The notes beneath the pieces are model-generated. The model was not told the DNA's origin. It saw only the letters and a program-made list of their open reading frames with translations, and ran no database searches. Source: Okapia johnstoni (taxonomy: Eukaryota; Chordata; Mammalia; Artiodactyla; Giraffidae). Taken from it: DNA of 64,000 nucleotides. Both the position numbers and the translations under genes were made by a program. Of this stretch, positions 34,369-46,804 are shown one piece after another; the stretch's first letter is position 1; the number at the start of each line of letters is the position of its first letter. The DNA lies in assembly GCA_024291935.2 (NCBI GenBank), contig CM044313.1:89403001-89467000 (forward strand). The letters are read 5' to 3'.

Positions 34369-34640
34369 AGGAGAAGGCAATGGCACCCCACTCCAGTACT
34401 CTTGCCTGGAAAATCCCATGGACAGAGGAGTCTGGTAGGCTGCAGTACATGGGGTTGCAAAGAGTCGGACACAACTGAGCGACCTCACTTTCACTTTTCA
34501 CTTTCATGCATTGGAGAAGGAAATGGCAACCCACTCCAGTGTTCTTGCCTGGAGAATCCCAGGGACGGTGGAGCCTGGTGGGCTGCCGTCTATGGGGTCG
34601 CACAGAGTCGGACACAACTGAAGTGACTTAGCAACAGCAG
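34369..34640 (+). mobile_element. Bov-A2 SINE (dimer) with TSD
   Basis: Two Bov-A monomers joined by the ttcacttttcactttcatgc linker, first ggagaaggcaatggcacccc, second ggagaaggaaatggcaaccc. Ends gacttagcaacagcag. Flanks cacatatgtag (34358-34368) and cacatatatag (34641-34651) form an 11-bp TSD with one mismatch. Confidence 0.95.
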
Positions 34641-34651
34641 CACATATATAG

Positions 34652-35336
34652 AAATTTCCCCACCTTCCATGCCTGAAACTGTCTATATATATTGTATTTT
34701 TAGAGTTTTTCTAATTATTTGACTCTTGTACATGTTTGAGTAGGTTACATTATTTACAAATTTCATTTGAGGATCCTAAACTTGTCATTATATTTTTTTT
34801 CTTTTTTTAACTAAGAAAGAACACGGAGCCTATAGTGCTGGTGAGTGTACTAATAACCATGAGAACAGATTGCCAAATATAGCAGTCCAATTTTGAACAG
34901 AGTTCAGTGCTTTATATGCGTAACTATCTGTTCCTATCAATCAGAACAGTGTATACACTTCTTTAGTACATCTACCCTAATGTGATTAGCTTGGAGACTA
35001 GATAAACATAAACTCAAAGTGTTTTATTTCATCTCTGCTTCAAACGCATCTTTCCAGGACCGTAGTCCTAACCAGAGCTCTCACAACTTAGTTTTAATTT
35101 ACTCAGATTTTCCCTAGAGAACAAATGTCATCGTGTGCCAAAAACGTCCCTTTACAATCTGCTCTTAATTTCTCTTTCCAGATGCCTGTCTTGCTCCTAC
35201 ACCCACCCCGTATTCGAATGGCACTGGATTAGCTGACAGTCTTCAAATCGCGAGCGGCTTCCAAGTCCACAATTCTGCCCTGTTTCTTTCTCTTGAGATG
35301 TGTTTTGCCACTTTCTTCAACTGGAGAAAAACACAT
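34652..35336. other. Unannotated stretch with a small CpG cluster
   Basis: No gene recognised. Seven CpGs fall between 35130 and 35256, unusual for this CpG-poor background. Confidence 0.4.
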
Positions 35337-35352
35337 TTTGAGACAGCTTTTT

Positions 35353-35573
35353 TTTCCCATTTTTTAAAAAATTTATTTTTAATTAGAAGATAATTGCTTT
35401 ACAATGCCATGTTGGTTTCCTCTATACAATGAGAATCAGCTGTAAGTATACATGTACCTCCTCCTTCTTGAACCTGCCTCCCACCACCCCCATCCCACCC
35501 CTCTAGGTCATCACAGAGTGTCAGACTGAGCTCCCTGTGTTATATAGCAGCTTCTCACTATATTTTTGAGATA
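35353..35573 (-). mobile_element. L1 3' end, antisense, with probable TSD
   Basis: T-run, then ttagaagataattgctttac, aatgccatgttggtttcctc, gaatcagctgtaagtataca and the C-rich block cctcccaccacccccatccc. Flanks ttttgagacag (35337-35347) and ttttgagatag (35574-35584) look like an aged TSD, so the poly-T from 35348 belongs to the element. Confidence 0.87.
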
Positions 35574-35589
35574 GTTTTTAATGTCAGGC

Positions 35590-35929
35590 TTACATATAAA
35601 AATGCAAGTTCTTCTGCGGTTTGGAATACACAAACACATGGAAAATACCTTTCAAATGTGGATAACTGGAATTGCTCACAAAACATATGCATAAGAAGAC
35701 CCTAAAAACTGATCTCTTATTAAAACTTTTCAAACTCTCAGTGGTTATTATTTACCAAAAATTTTTTTTTAAAGTGAAGATTTGTTTAATGAGATAAAAA
35801 AATACTTTGGAATCTATTGTAGCTTTAAAATAATAAACGGTTGAAAGTTTGGGGGAGTCAAAGAGTATGTGGGACTATAGGAGAGTCTTTTCAAGCAGCA
35901 GGTGCACCCTTTATTCCCATCTGCCATAA
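35590..35929. other. Unannotated stretch
   Basis: Nothing recognised. Confidence 0.4.
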
Positions 35930-36420
35930 CAATCTCTATGGCTTTATATGGGCCATTTTGTCCCATGACAGTGTGTCTTTCCTCACTTGCCTAATTGCTT
36001 CCTTCAAGTCTCATTCCAGAAATAAAAGTATATGTTCTGCAAAGTTCATCTTAATGTCGCCTCTTCTGGGGAAAGTTTCCTGGGTCGTTTTCCTCGGCTG
36101 ACTTGCATGTGGCTCTTTTCTGTACCTGGCTGCACCTCTTTTATAGCTCTGATCTGGCTCTGTGGTTAAAAAGTATTTATTGTCTTTTCTATCCTACATT
36201 TTGAACTTCATAAGAGAGCTCCTTTTAATTTGCTTACACATTGATAATGTAATGTTTAATGGTGGCTGAATAAGAACATTGAGTTCTCTGAGAGCTCAAA
36301 TTCCAATGGGCTGTGAACTTCACAAGGGCAGGCTTTTCACATGTTTTGACAATCTGATTTCCCAGACACGGAACACTCTGCCCAGCACTTAGTAATTAAT
36401 TCCAGTGGTTGGATGATATT
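35930..36420 (+). mobile_element. L2 LINE 3' region, ancient
   Basis: cacttgcctaattgcttcct, caagtctcattccag, taatgtcgcctcttctgggg, aaagtttcctgg and, further on, gaacttcacaagggcaggct and gcccagcacttagtaatt follow the order of the L2 3' end. Highly diverged. Confidence 0.6.
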
Positions 36421-36644
36421 CTGAAGGGTTGACCAATGTGATTTTGTTCATAAAACCTCTTGTTACTATATATCCATTCTCCCATTCAGTCATGAGGCAT
36501 CATGCATGTAGGATTTCCTCAGCAGGATATCAAGCTGAAAAGGAATTTCAGAAAAAAAACAACCCAAATTATTTCTAATGTTTGTGTTTCAGTGGCATCA
36601 AACTCAGGAGATGCTAAACACATCGTATACCAAGAAAGTGGCTG

Positions 36645-36818
36645 GGACTTTCCTGGTGATCCAGTTGTTAAGGTTTTGCCTTACGATGCAGGGGGCACAA
36701 GTTCAATCCCTGGTCAGGGAGCTAAATTCACACATGCCTAAAACATAAAACAGAAGTAATATTGTAACAAATTCAATAAAAACTTTAAAAATTGTCCACA
36801 TAAAAGTAAAGAAAAAGG
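36645..36818 (+). mobile_element. CHR-type tRNA SINE with 13-bp TSD
   Basis: ggactttcctggtgatccag head, gttcaatccctggtcaggga B-box-like region, and the characteristic tail ataaaacagaagtaatattg, caataaaaactttaaaaatt. Perfect TSD aagaaagtggctg at 36632-36644 and 36819-36831. CHR SINEs are found across whales, hippos and ruminants. Confidence 0.93.
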
Positions 36819-37027
36819 AAGAAAGTGGCTGTGGAAAGCCAATATTTTGGAGCCACTGGGTCACCAAGGTAGTGCCCAAAGATTTTCCATTCAATTATTT
36901 GTGTGGGCTTGCATTGAGGATTTGTTCCTGCCAGCATATTATATAATGGGCACCTCCTTGCTTCCTGAAACAGTACTATGTTCTCATCCTGTTAAATGAG
37001 CATGGAGCATGTATATCCTCCACATTG

Positions 37028-37236
37028 CCTGCATGTTTGCTAAGTTGCTTCAGGCGTGTCTGACTCTTTGCAACCTGGTCAGGCTCCTCTGTCCATGAGA
37101 TTCTCTAGGCAAGAATACTGGAGTGGGTTGCCATGTCCTCCTCCATGAGATCTTCCTGACTCAGGGATTGAACTCATGTCTCATGTCTCCTGCATAGGGA
37201 GGCAGGTACTTTACCACTAGTACCACCTGGGAAACC
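37028..37236 (-). mobile_element. Bov-tA SINE
   Basis: Antisense copy from tttgctaagttgcttcaggc to ctagtaccacctgggaaacc. A duplicated catgtct in the head is a small local repeat. Confidence 0.93.
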
Positions 37237-39304
37237 CATCTTCCATATTAGTGCTGCCAAGTTTGTTTTTTTTTTTTTTAGAAGAATGGCTATTGTATAA
37301 AAAGGAGATTCTTAAATCACAAATTTATTTGGGAGGAAATCAATGTAACCAGCTCTATCTCTCCTCCAAAACTAGACTAAAGAAAGAGTAAAATACATAC
37401 AAACACATGGTTTACTGTAGAATAAACAAGTCAACAAATGATTGCTTGTGTTCAGAGCTATGAAAGAGGCAAAAACAAAGTATGGAAGGAGCTGATCTAA
37501 ATGGCAAGAGAAACAGAAAGAAAGAAACAAGGAAGGGTCAATCAGTTGGACTTAATCTTAAATTAGAATGTACATTAATTTAGGGCATAATATGAAACGA
37601 ACAGAACAGTAGGCAGTAAGTGGTTTTGAGTGACCATACACTAAAAAAAAAAAAAAGTATCCTAGATGGAAGTAGTCACATGACATATCAAACATTCTGA
37701 AAGTAACACATGCAAAAACACATGAGGCTTTCTACACAGAGAAGATGATTACAGCCCAAACATATCCTCCTGAAATCTTAACGGAATGATTGAAACAGAT
37801 TAGCTTAATGAAGGTGAATAAAGTACCCCTAGAGTTCACTTCTGGGTGTGTTTTTGTTTCAAGTTTTAAATTAACCTAAGAACCCAAACATACAAATGTA
37901 ATAAGCAGATGTAAATAAGTTTAAATATTTAAGGGTAAAGGAAACATGTGTTTAATAGGAAATTTTAAGTGATATTTATATCTTTGGTAATAAATGCCTT
38001 TTTAGAATACTAGAAACCAAAATATTGACTTGACTTCCTAAAAAAAGTTGTCATTTTTGTAACATTCACTATAAAAATTTGATCTTATCACAATTGGGAA
38101 TTATTTGCCACATATGTACAAAGGGTATACATTATTAATACAAAAAAAAATTTATAAATCTGTAAGAAAATAAGTATCCTAGTGGAGAAAACTAAAAATG
38201 TCTATGGAAACTTAGTTCACTAAAGAAGAGCGTGGAAGTGGTAATATACAAAAAAAACCAAAACAAAACAAAACAGAAGCCACATTTGCTCTACTAGTAG
38301 CCAAATAATTAAAATTAAAATTAACATATAGTGAATGTGGTGACAAATTTTACTTTCTAAACTGCCAAGAAATTAAAATGTAACACTCAAGTTACTGAGG
38401 CTAAGAGACATGTTAAAAATTGTAAAACCATGTGTTGAATCTGCAATGATCAATTTAAAAAATCTATTTAGAATATTTAATCATGAGTTAAAGCATTTAA
38501 ATCACGTTTATAAAGCCAAAAAAAAAAAAAAGTCTTGAGAGGATCCTCAGAGAGTTGTTAATAATGATAAGCACGTAGAAACATAAGTGCAACATTAGGG
38601 TAGTAGTTAAATATATTAAAGCATAATATTTATATAATGAATCATGTCACTTGGTTATTCATCATCAATTTATTTGCTCAGAAACTACCTATTGGTGTTT
38701 AGTGTAAGTAAAACCTGGTGATAGACGTTAGAGATACATCATTGACCAAGAGAATCTCTGCTCACAGCCAACTGAGGGAGGTATTAGTAAACAAACACAA
38801 ATGGATAAAATAATCAGATATTGATAAGTGATAAGAATTAAAGCACTTAATCACTGTGCTAAAGAATTAGGAAGAATATAAATACACAAATTCTACAAGA
38901 ACAAGAGTAAGGTGGCCGTTTGGACCTGAGATTATTACAAGGAAATAATCTCAGTGGCTTTTAAACCTGCTAGAACATTTCTGTGACCATTTCTGTGACC
39001 TTGTTCATATATGAAATGAGAACTCCTCAAGAGATTTGGCAAATATCCAGAAGGTGAACTATTACTCTCTACATAGTCATTAAAATGATGATAAATCTTA
39101 TGAAAGATTAATATATTTAAAATTTAGTTCAAGCCATAACATAATGTACAGCTCTGTTCTAGAATAGAAGCTTCTATTTAGCTTGCATGACATTTTCTAA
39201 AGTGAGGTACATAACCTCTAGGAAGGCTTGCAAAATATGTGACCCAAACTGTGTGGTTTTTTTTTTAATCATTACCTAACAATCCAGCTTCAGTTTATGG
39301 TTGA
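37237..39304. other. Unannotated AT-rich stretch, ~2 kb
   Basis: Poly-T (37266-37279) and poly-A runs (37641-37654, 38519-38531). Segment 38640-38990 faintly resembles the same unnamed ancient repeat as 9020-9300. Nothing firm. Confidence 0.35.
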
Positions 39305-39312
39305 GTTTGGAG

Positions 39313-39514
39313 GTGGCTTAAAGGGTAAAGAATCTGCCCACAATGCCAGAGACCTGGGTTCGATCCCAGGGTTGGGATGATCTCCTGGAGAAGGGCATGG
39401 CTACCCACTCCAGTATTCCTGCCTGGAGAATTCCACGGACAGAGGAGTCTGGCTGGCTACAGTCCATGGGTCACAAAAAGTCGGACACAACTGAGCGACT
39501 AACACTTTTTTCAC
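39313..39514 (+). mobile_element. Bov-tA SINE
   Basis: gtggcttaaagggtaaagaa head to cacaactgagcgactaacac. A 7-bp repeat, tttggag (39306-39312, 39515-39521), is a possible TSD. Confidence 0.92.
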
Positions 39515-39521
39515 TTTGGAG

Positions 39522-39900
39522 AGATCAACAAAAAATCGAGAAATTATAGGTTTCTGTCAGTGGGAATGTTAAGGGAAAAGATCTACAATTAAATTACAAA
39601 ATATATTTTTTTCCTGGAAATGAGGGGCATAGTGGACAGTGCCTCATTCACAAGGAAGGAATTCAAAGGTGTCACTAGTAGCATTGAGATCACACCATCA
39701 GAGAGGTGGTGGAACTGAAGGTGATGAGACTCATGGGAATTTTTGCATGAGAAATTGGGTAGAGGCTCCCAGTGATCAAATGTGGACCACAATCCACAGA
39801 GAAATCTGGCTTTCAGTTGTTTCAGTTGCTATTCAAGAAACCCAGTCCTTTCACTCTAAAGCTTTCACTGAACCCTAAGATCTCCAACAAAGTGGGCGGC
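39522..39900. other. Unannotated stretch
   Basis: Nothing recognised. Confidence 0.4.
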
Positions 39901-40116
39901 GTGCATGCTCAGTCCCTCATTCATGTCCGACTCTTTGGGACCCTATGGAGCCTGCCAGGCTCCTCTGTCCATGGGATTTTTCAGGCAAGAAGACTAGAGT
40001 GGGTTGCTGTTTCCTTCTCCAGGGGATCTTCCGGACTCAGGGATCCATCTGAAGTTCCTGGTGGATCCTACACTGGCAGGCAGATTCTTTACCACTGAGC
40101 CACCTGGGAAACCTCA
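39901..40116 (-). mobile_element. Bov-tA SINE
   Basis: Antisense copy gtgcatgctcagtccctcat ... ccactgagccacctgggaaa. Confidence 0.93.
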
Positions 40117-40410
40117 AAGGGGCAGATTCTGGCAGAAAAAAAAAAAGAAAGAAAATGCCTCATAAGTATGCTGGCCTCCTCCATCCCAATGCTGCTCCAA
40201 AACTCCTGTGGGTCCATGTTGAGGGAGTAATTCTATTAGTTCTCATAAATCCTTCTTTGAAGTAGAGGATATATACTCTCCTCTTAGGAAGAGAGAGGAT
40301 CCAGTAATCCTTACTGCGCTTGTGATCCTGTGTGAGTAAAGCTTTAGTACCTGTGTTTTTCTAGTCAATAAAATACTCATTTTTCTTTTCATGATCCCTA
40401 TGACAAGCAG

Positions 40411-40411
<1 letters not shown>
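40117..40411. other. Unannotated; possible LTR-like 3' end
   Basis: gtgtgagtaaagctttagta followed by caataaaatactcat resembles an LTR R/poly-A region, but no partner LTR or boundaries are seen. Confidence 0.2.
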
Positions 40412-40483
<72 letters not shown>

Positions 40484-40488
40484 CACAT
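40412..40488. repeat. (CA)n microsatellite with two CG interruptions
   Basis: About 77 bp of CA, with single gc substitutions near 40445 and 40477. Confidence 0.97.
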
Positions 40489-40553
40489 ATAAAATATCAT
40501 CTCAACTCTCCTGCTAGGTATTTAGTAATTATTATCTCAGCTAATTAATATGT

Positions 40554-40745
40554 TGGGCTTCCCAGGTGGCTCAGTGGGTAAAGAATCTGCCTGCCATGCA
40601 GCAGACTCAGGAGACTCGGTTTGATCCACAGTTCAGGAAGATCCCCTGGAGGAGGGTGTCGAGAATCCTATGGACAAAGGAGCCTGGAAGGTGACAGTCC
40701 ATGGGGTTTCAAAGCGTCGGACACAACTGAAGTGACTAAGCACAC
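40554..40745 (+). mobile_element. Bov-tA SINE
   Basis: tgggcttcccaggtggctca head, shortened central body (ggagggtgtcgagaatccta), end cacaactgaagtgactaagc. Confidence 0.93.
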
Positions 40746-40844
40746 AGGTAAGCATATATTAATTTTGAACAGGAAAACTAATTCCATGTGTTGCCCCTCC
40801 CTCTTTCATTAAAAATATAAAATATGAGCTGTAAAAGATGGGGA

Positions 40845-40920
40845 ATTTTGGTCTGTTTTCCTTTATCCCAACTGCCCAGCACATGGTATAACCAATCAAT
40901 GTTTGTTGAATGAAATTAAC
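40845..40920 (+). mobile_element. L2 LINE 3' end
   Basis: ttggtctgttttcctttatc, aactgcccagcacatggtat and the terminal aatgtttgttgaatgaa are the typical L2 3' end. Confidence 0.72.
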
Positions 40921-41659
40921 CAAGGTTTGTCTTAAAATATCTTCAATTAAATTAAAGATACTATGAGACTACCTACATCTTTTATCACCATTATTACTAA
41001 TATTGCTTTGAAATGATTGGAAATATAATTAAGCAAGAGAAAGGCACAACACATCCCCATTCCCAGGTTTCTATTTTCATTTTATAGGACAATGAGGAAA
41101 CAAATATTAAATTTTGCCAATGGTAACCTTATATACTTAGAAAATTCAAGGAAGTCAACTAAAAGATGATGACACTCAATAAGAAAAATGTACCAAGGCA
41201 ATGAATAAAAATCACATAAGCTATTTTTTAAAATATGTTAGAAACTGTATTGACAGAAGAAAATAAACTAGTTAGCCTACCTACTAATAAACAATACAAG
41301 TATAAAGGAACTGCAGAAATAACACTAGGAATTTCCCAGAATCCTCTGATTCTCATCCATTTCACCTCATGCTCGTCTCATAATTTGCCTTAGGTTTCTG
41401 AAATTAATAAATTAATCCCCGGGATCTCTGTAGCTGTATTTCTTCCTGCTGCAAATGTGTTTTATTTTTCTTTCACCCTTTCTTCCACATTCCATCCCAC
41501 TTGTGCATGCTCAGCTTTCACAATTCAAGATCTTTTCTGATTCTCTTAGGCTAAATCTCCTTAAACTGTTAGATGTTTGGTTCTCAACACAGGGGTTCCT
41601 TTCATGGTAGAGGGGTCTTTATATTCACTGTAAAGTACAATTTTGCATTTGTGTGATTC
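40921..41659. other. Unannotated AT-rich stretch
   Basis: Nothing recognised. Confidence 0.4.
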
Positions 41660-41860
41660 TTTGACTAATGTTTATCTCCACACCTGGAGGTATACCACAA
41701 GGAAGGGAACTATCTGTAAGCAAACAAATGAGATTCCAGGGTTTAGAATAGCACCTACTGCACCATAGGAATTTAATAAACACTTAAAGAAAGAATGAAC
41801 AAATGAATCAATACAAATAAATGAATGAGTAAGTGAATTTCTGAAAGAATGAAAGACAAA
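41660..41860 (+). mobile_element. L2 LINE 3' end
   Basis: aaggaagggaactatctgta, gtttagaatagcacctactg, aggaatttaataaacactta and gaatgaacaaatgaat follow the L2 terminus, ending in a degenerate (GAAT)n. Confidence 0.7.
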
Positions 41861-43689
41861 CTGCAATAGGTAGAAGACCAGACTTCATGTCCATCCAGAT
41901 CATTAGGAATATTGACTAGTGCACGTAGGGTATGTTGGTGTTCACACTGTAGGCTCATAAGTTTAAAATGCTCAAGAATACATGTGATTTGGTCTCCAAG
42001 GGTCTGTGACTTTTAAAATGTGAAATATTTAAGCCAGTTTCCATGTGAAATCTTTTCGCTAATATAAAATGAAAATTTTACAGAAGACTTACAGTGAAAA
42101 GGAAAACAAGTAAAATAGTTGAATATTTTTATTTCTGTCCTGTAAAAGAACAGAGTATCTTTAGCTTCCCTAATTAGTTTGTAGTTCAATTATTCCATTG
42201 CATACTATTTTGTGGTTGGACTATTTGGGATGCAATTAAAAAACTCATGCTGTATGTCCAAATTACATGTCATTTGGAAGGTACTATATAATGCCATTTA
42301 ATGATAACTAAATGTAACTTTCATGAGGTTTATAAGAATGATATAATTTAGCAACTGCTAAAAGAAATACTATTTTAAAGTGATTTTTTATAAGATCTAT
42401 TTTTAAAAAAATCTTTCACAATTTTTTTCTAAGCAATTTCAAAGTTGTTATATTTACTCTATAGGAAGCCTGCATTTGTTAGAGGGAAAGTTGACCAGTA
42501 TTAATCATTAGGGATCATTCAATCACTTTAATAATTCTCATTGTGACTTACTAGAAATTTCTCAACTTAAAAATAATTTATTTTTCAGAAAGTTCCTGGT
42601 GTGCTGGCATTTCTTCCATTTTAATTCATTGGGGCACATCACTTGTATTGATTGTATTTTCATATGGATTACAGGTGAAACAGAAAATGGAATTATATAT
42701 TACTCAATTTCAAATGAGGAAAGAGCATTGTTTTGTGATTAGAAAATTGCTATTATTTTGTTAGAATTAACAGGAAAAAAATCAGCTTGTCCTTTTCCAT
42801 CTTCTTATAGAAAGTCGACTCAGATAAATTGACTCAAAGTACAAAAGAATGAATAATGGGCAGCTGGAAAAATCCTATATAAGATGAATGAAAGCTGACA
42901 ACTTCAATTACAATTTGAACTGTCTCTTTGTGTATGAATGTGATTTAATGGAAATCTGATATTCAATAAACCTGACTTTCTTTATGATTTATAATAGCTA
43001 GCCTTAGGTTACCCAGATGTATTTTATAGTGTAAAATGGCACAATGCCCTCTTCCAGTGATATGCAAAATTTTCCATCAACCAAGAATCAAAGAATACAT
43101 TTTCTGATCAAAAATAAGCACATGTGTGATGCTAGTGAATGGGAATTTTACTGCACACTCTGATCGCCACTCCAAAACCCCTTCTTTAATTACTTGAAGC
43201 AACACAAAGAATCTGCTGATGATGTTATGTCTAATTACCATCTCACATTCACTTACTTTCTTCCACCTCAGTTACGCAAAAGACAGAGTGGAAAAAAAAG
43301 TTATTCCTGGAGACATTTTCCTGAGGACTGGTATCTGTATATATGACCCAACTTGAAGTCACAAATATTTTCTTCTTTTCAATCTTACTTTAGGAAGCTT
43401 ATTAAAGATCAAGTCCTCTTCAAAAACATAATTAAAATGTAATCCAGGTTAATGATTTATTTGAACTATAGCTCTAAATGTATTCATATGCATATTTTCC
43501 TCTGAAAAAAGCCTATTAGAAAGTATCACAACATGTTATGACTTTACCTAGCTCCACAATACCTACCATATTCTGATTCTATATAAATATGCATCCTCAA
43601 ATTATTTTAGATAATAGAATAGCAGATAAGAGATGAGTGTTCCAGGAAGGATATTTAATAATTAACGTGACTTGTCTCATTGACTTATA
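41861..43689. other. Unannotated AT-rich stretch, ~1.8 kb
   Basis: Nothing recognised. Confidence 0.4.
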
Positions 43690-43815
43690 ACAGCAATGAC
43701 AATGAGATTTATTATCACCATTTTACAAATAAGGAGGTTTGAGATTTACAAAAGTAGCTTCCCTGTTCACACAATGTCCTGATAGAACCAGGACTCAAAC
43801 TAACAGCTCCAAATT
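43690..43815 (+). mobile_element. MIR SINE fragment
   Basis: ttattatcaccattttacaa, ataaggaggtttgaga, ttcacacaatgtcctgatag and ccaggactcaaactaac follow the MIR sense core in order. Confidence 0.72.
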
Positions 43816-45897
43816 ATAAGATGGTATATACACATTATGATTTGTGAACACTTATGTTTGTTAAGATTCTGATTAATTCAACCTGATTACTGTGTATCTG
43901 TTATTTGAGTATCCCAGATGTCTATCTACCTGGGATTATTGGCAGTTAGGTTCCCTAGAAGCTGTCTCTGAAACTTAGACTAGCACAAGGAATATTTATT
44001 AGGTTAGGCTTTTAGGATCAAAAGACATGGAAAGAAAAGGGAGGAAAGAAGACTGGTCAGAAGGAGAAGTTTAGAGAGGAGTCAATCTCAGTGACGACCC
44101 AGCTGTTCCCGCAGAGGACACTGAGGCTTCAGTGGCCTTTATATTTTCCAGGTGGGGCCAAGAGAATTGGACATCTATTGTCCTTCGAAACTGATCATCA
44201 GACACAGCCTTCCCAGAGAACATATGTAACCTTTCTTTAACCAAGGTAATACAAGATGGTGTGACAGCAAGGGCTCTCTGTCAGCAATACTCCCATCAGC
44301 TACTGAAATAGACCTTCAGCCTGAAAAAGGATCTGAGTTGTCCATCATAACGTTCACATCCATGTGCATAGAGATAATTCTACACATTTATGCCAATATA
44401 GAGCAAAACGGACAAAACAGAATTTAAATTTTAGATGTACATGCATCAACAACCAGCTTGGACCACATATTATTATTAAACAAATAAGCTCAAAGCTTAG
44501 CTTCTTTATCAGACCTTTCAATATAGACAAACACATTTTGTTGAGAAAATGATAGTTCAGGAATATAAAACACAAATGCATCTTCTATCCTAAAAGGCAA
44601 TGAAGTGTGACTTTATTAATACCTTTAAAGCAGTGGTGAGGAATTCAGACCCATCAATAAATCTGTCCACTAAGGCCTAACCATTTCATTGAAACAGACC
44701 AGAACAGGAGATTTAGTTTCAGAAGCCAAGGGGAGAAGTTCATTTGAGTTGGTTAAATGATGTGTTTAAATTTCACAAACACCTGTAGATATGATTTTCT
44801 TACAAGTCTTTCACAAGTGAGGGAAGTTTAGAAATAGGAGGTACAAGGGGATTATTCTCAAATTCCCAGAAAGTGGTAGTTCAAATGAAGAGCTTATTTC
44901 AAAGATTAGAAAACTTATCTTAGCAAGAGGACCTAAGGAGTTAGCCTGCAAGGTGTAAGATGGTGCCCTGATGTCTATGGAGTTAGAGAGTTGAGTCCCT
45001 GGTGTGAATAAAGAGAAAAGAACTCAACAGTGGTGGTTGAGATACAGGAACTATGCCTGTGTCTAGTCACCATTAGTTTGAACTTGGTGGTGATGAGAAA
45101 CCTACTTTCATATCACTCTTCATGACTGAACACACCTTATGGAAGAAATAGCACACATTTCTCAAAGTAAGAAATAGAAGAGAAATGGTTCTAATACTAT
45201 AGAAGGAAGAAAAAAAAGCTACAAAAACAACTTATGCTGTAACTGCACTGAATAGGCAAGAATACTCAGAAACTAAAATGGCTTATAAATACACACAAGC
45301 TGTTGAAGATGCACTTCTAGGTGGATAACACTGCCTCCATGCTTGCTCTCACCTATTCAAAAGAAAAGAAAAAAAGCCATGTAAAAAGAAATCGTGGGTA
45401 AGTCTAACCTTTCTTGCCCGTTATCCTCATTTGCCTTTATTCAAGTCATCACCATCACTTCTAGTTCAGTGGTGTAATTTTTTCTTCCATTAACTTTAAT
45501 AGGCTTATACCAATGTTAAGCAATGGGATCATTTTACACTGACTGGGTTGATGAGAAATACCTCCACTCAATTAGTTTCTCAATTCTGGAATATTTGGAA
45601 ATGAAGAAAAAATAGGCAAGCTGAAAATGAGGTAAAAATTTCTTTATTCTTTTACCCCGTGGCATTTGAAACACCTTATAGTATTTCTGTGGTAACAAGA
45701 AGAAAAATGTATTCAGCGAACCCCCAGAGAATAGTAGGGCATGTATGATCTTTCACAAATGGAATATTTGTAAAAATATACAAGCAATTTTTAAAATGTT
45801 TCACTTTGCCTGAGGTAAAGTTTCATATACTGGGGATTTTTTTATCTTGCCATAATGGTTTCCCTTATAATTTCAGGATAAATATTTTATCTAATAT
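43816..45897. other. Unannotated stretch, ~2.1 kb
   Basis: The segment 43950-44240 (ggttccctagaagctgtctc, aggaatatttattaggttag) looks like part of an old interspersed repeat I cannot name. No gene recognised. Confidence 0.35.
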
Positions 45898-45904
45898 AAA
45901 ATGA

Positions 45905-46804
45905 ATATCAGTTCAGTTCAGTTCAGTCACTCAGTCGTGTCTGACTCTTTGCGACCCCATGAATCACAGCATGCCAGGCCTCCCTGTCCATCACCAACTC
46001 CTGGAGTTTACCCAAGCTCATGTCCATCGAGTCGGTGATGCCATCCAGCCATCTCATCCTCTGTCGTCCCCTTCTCCTCCTGCCCCCAATCCTTCCCAGC
46101 ATCACTCTGCTTATTTAACTTATATGCAGAGTACATCATGAGAAATGCTGGGCTGGAGGAAGCACAAGCTGGAATCAAGATTGCCGGGAGAAATATCAAT
46201 AAACTCAGATATGCAGATGACACCACCTTTATGGCAGAAAGCGAAGAACTAAAAAGCCTCTTGATGAAAGTGAAAGAGGAGAGTGAAAAAGTTGGCTTAA
46301 AGCTCAACATTCAGAAAACTAAGATCATGGCATCTGGTCCCATCACTTCATGGCAAATAGATAGGGAAACAGTGGAAACAGTGTCAGACTTGGTTTTTTG
46401 GGCTCCAAAATCACTGCAGATGGTGATTGCAGCTATGAAATTAAAAGACGCTTACTCCTTGGAAGGAAAGTTATGACCAACCTAGATAGCATATTTAAAA
46501 GCAGAGACATTACTTTGCCAACAAAGGTCCATCTAGTCAAGGCTATGGTTTTTCCAGTCATCATGTATGGATGTGAGAGTTGGACGGTGAGGAAGGCTGA
46601 GCACAGAAGTACTGATGCTTTTGAACTGTGGTGTTGGAGAAGACTCTTGAGAGTCCCTTGGACTGCAAGGAGATCCAACCAGTCCATCCTAAAGGAGATC
46701 AGTCCTGGGTGTTCATTGGAAGGACTGCTGTTGAAGCTGAAACTCCAATACTTTGGCCACCTCATGCGAAGTGTTGACTCATTGGAAAAGACCCTGATGC
46801 TGGG
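45905..46804 (-). mobile_element. BovB with 5' inversion (twin priming), with TSD
   Basis: One 900-bp insertion in two arms. 45905-46105 is the antisense 3' end (tail tcagttcagttcagttcagt to cttcccagcatca). 46106-46804 is sense BovB (ctgcttatttaacttatatg to ctgatgctggga). The arms are complementary parts of one element. Both break at the same LINE position (tgatgctgggaa, near 46795-46806, and its complement at 46094-46105), as expected from inversion during reverse transcription of a minus-strand copy. A 7-bp TSD, aaatgaa, is at 45898-45904 and 46805-46811. Confidence 0.92.

Noticed and set aside
34369..34640. Regularly spaced repeats suggesting a CRISPR-like array
   Set aside because: Two Bov-A monomers only; eukaryotic SINE dimer.
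40117..40411. Possible solo LTR of a bovine ERV
   Set aside because: Only a poly-A-signal-like end seen; no opposite end, TSD or internal match, so left as low-confidence unassigned sequence.
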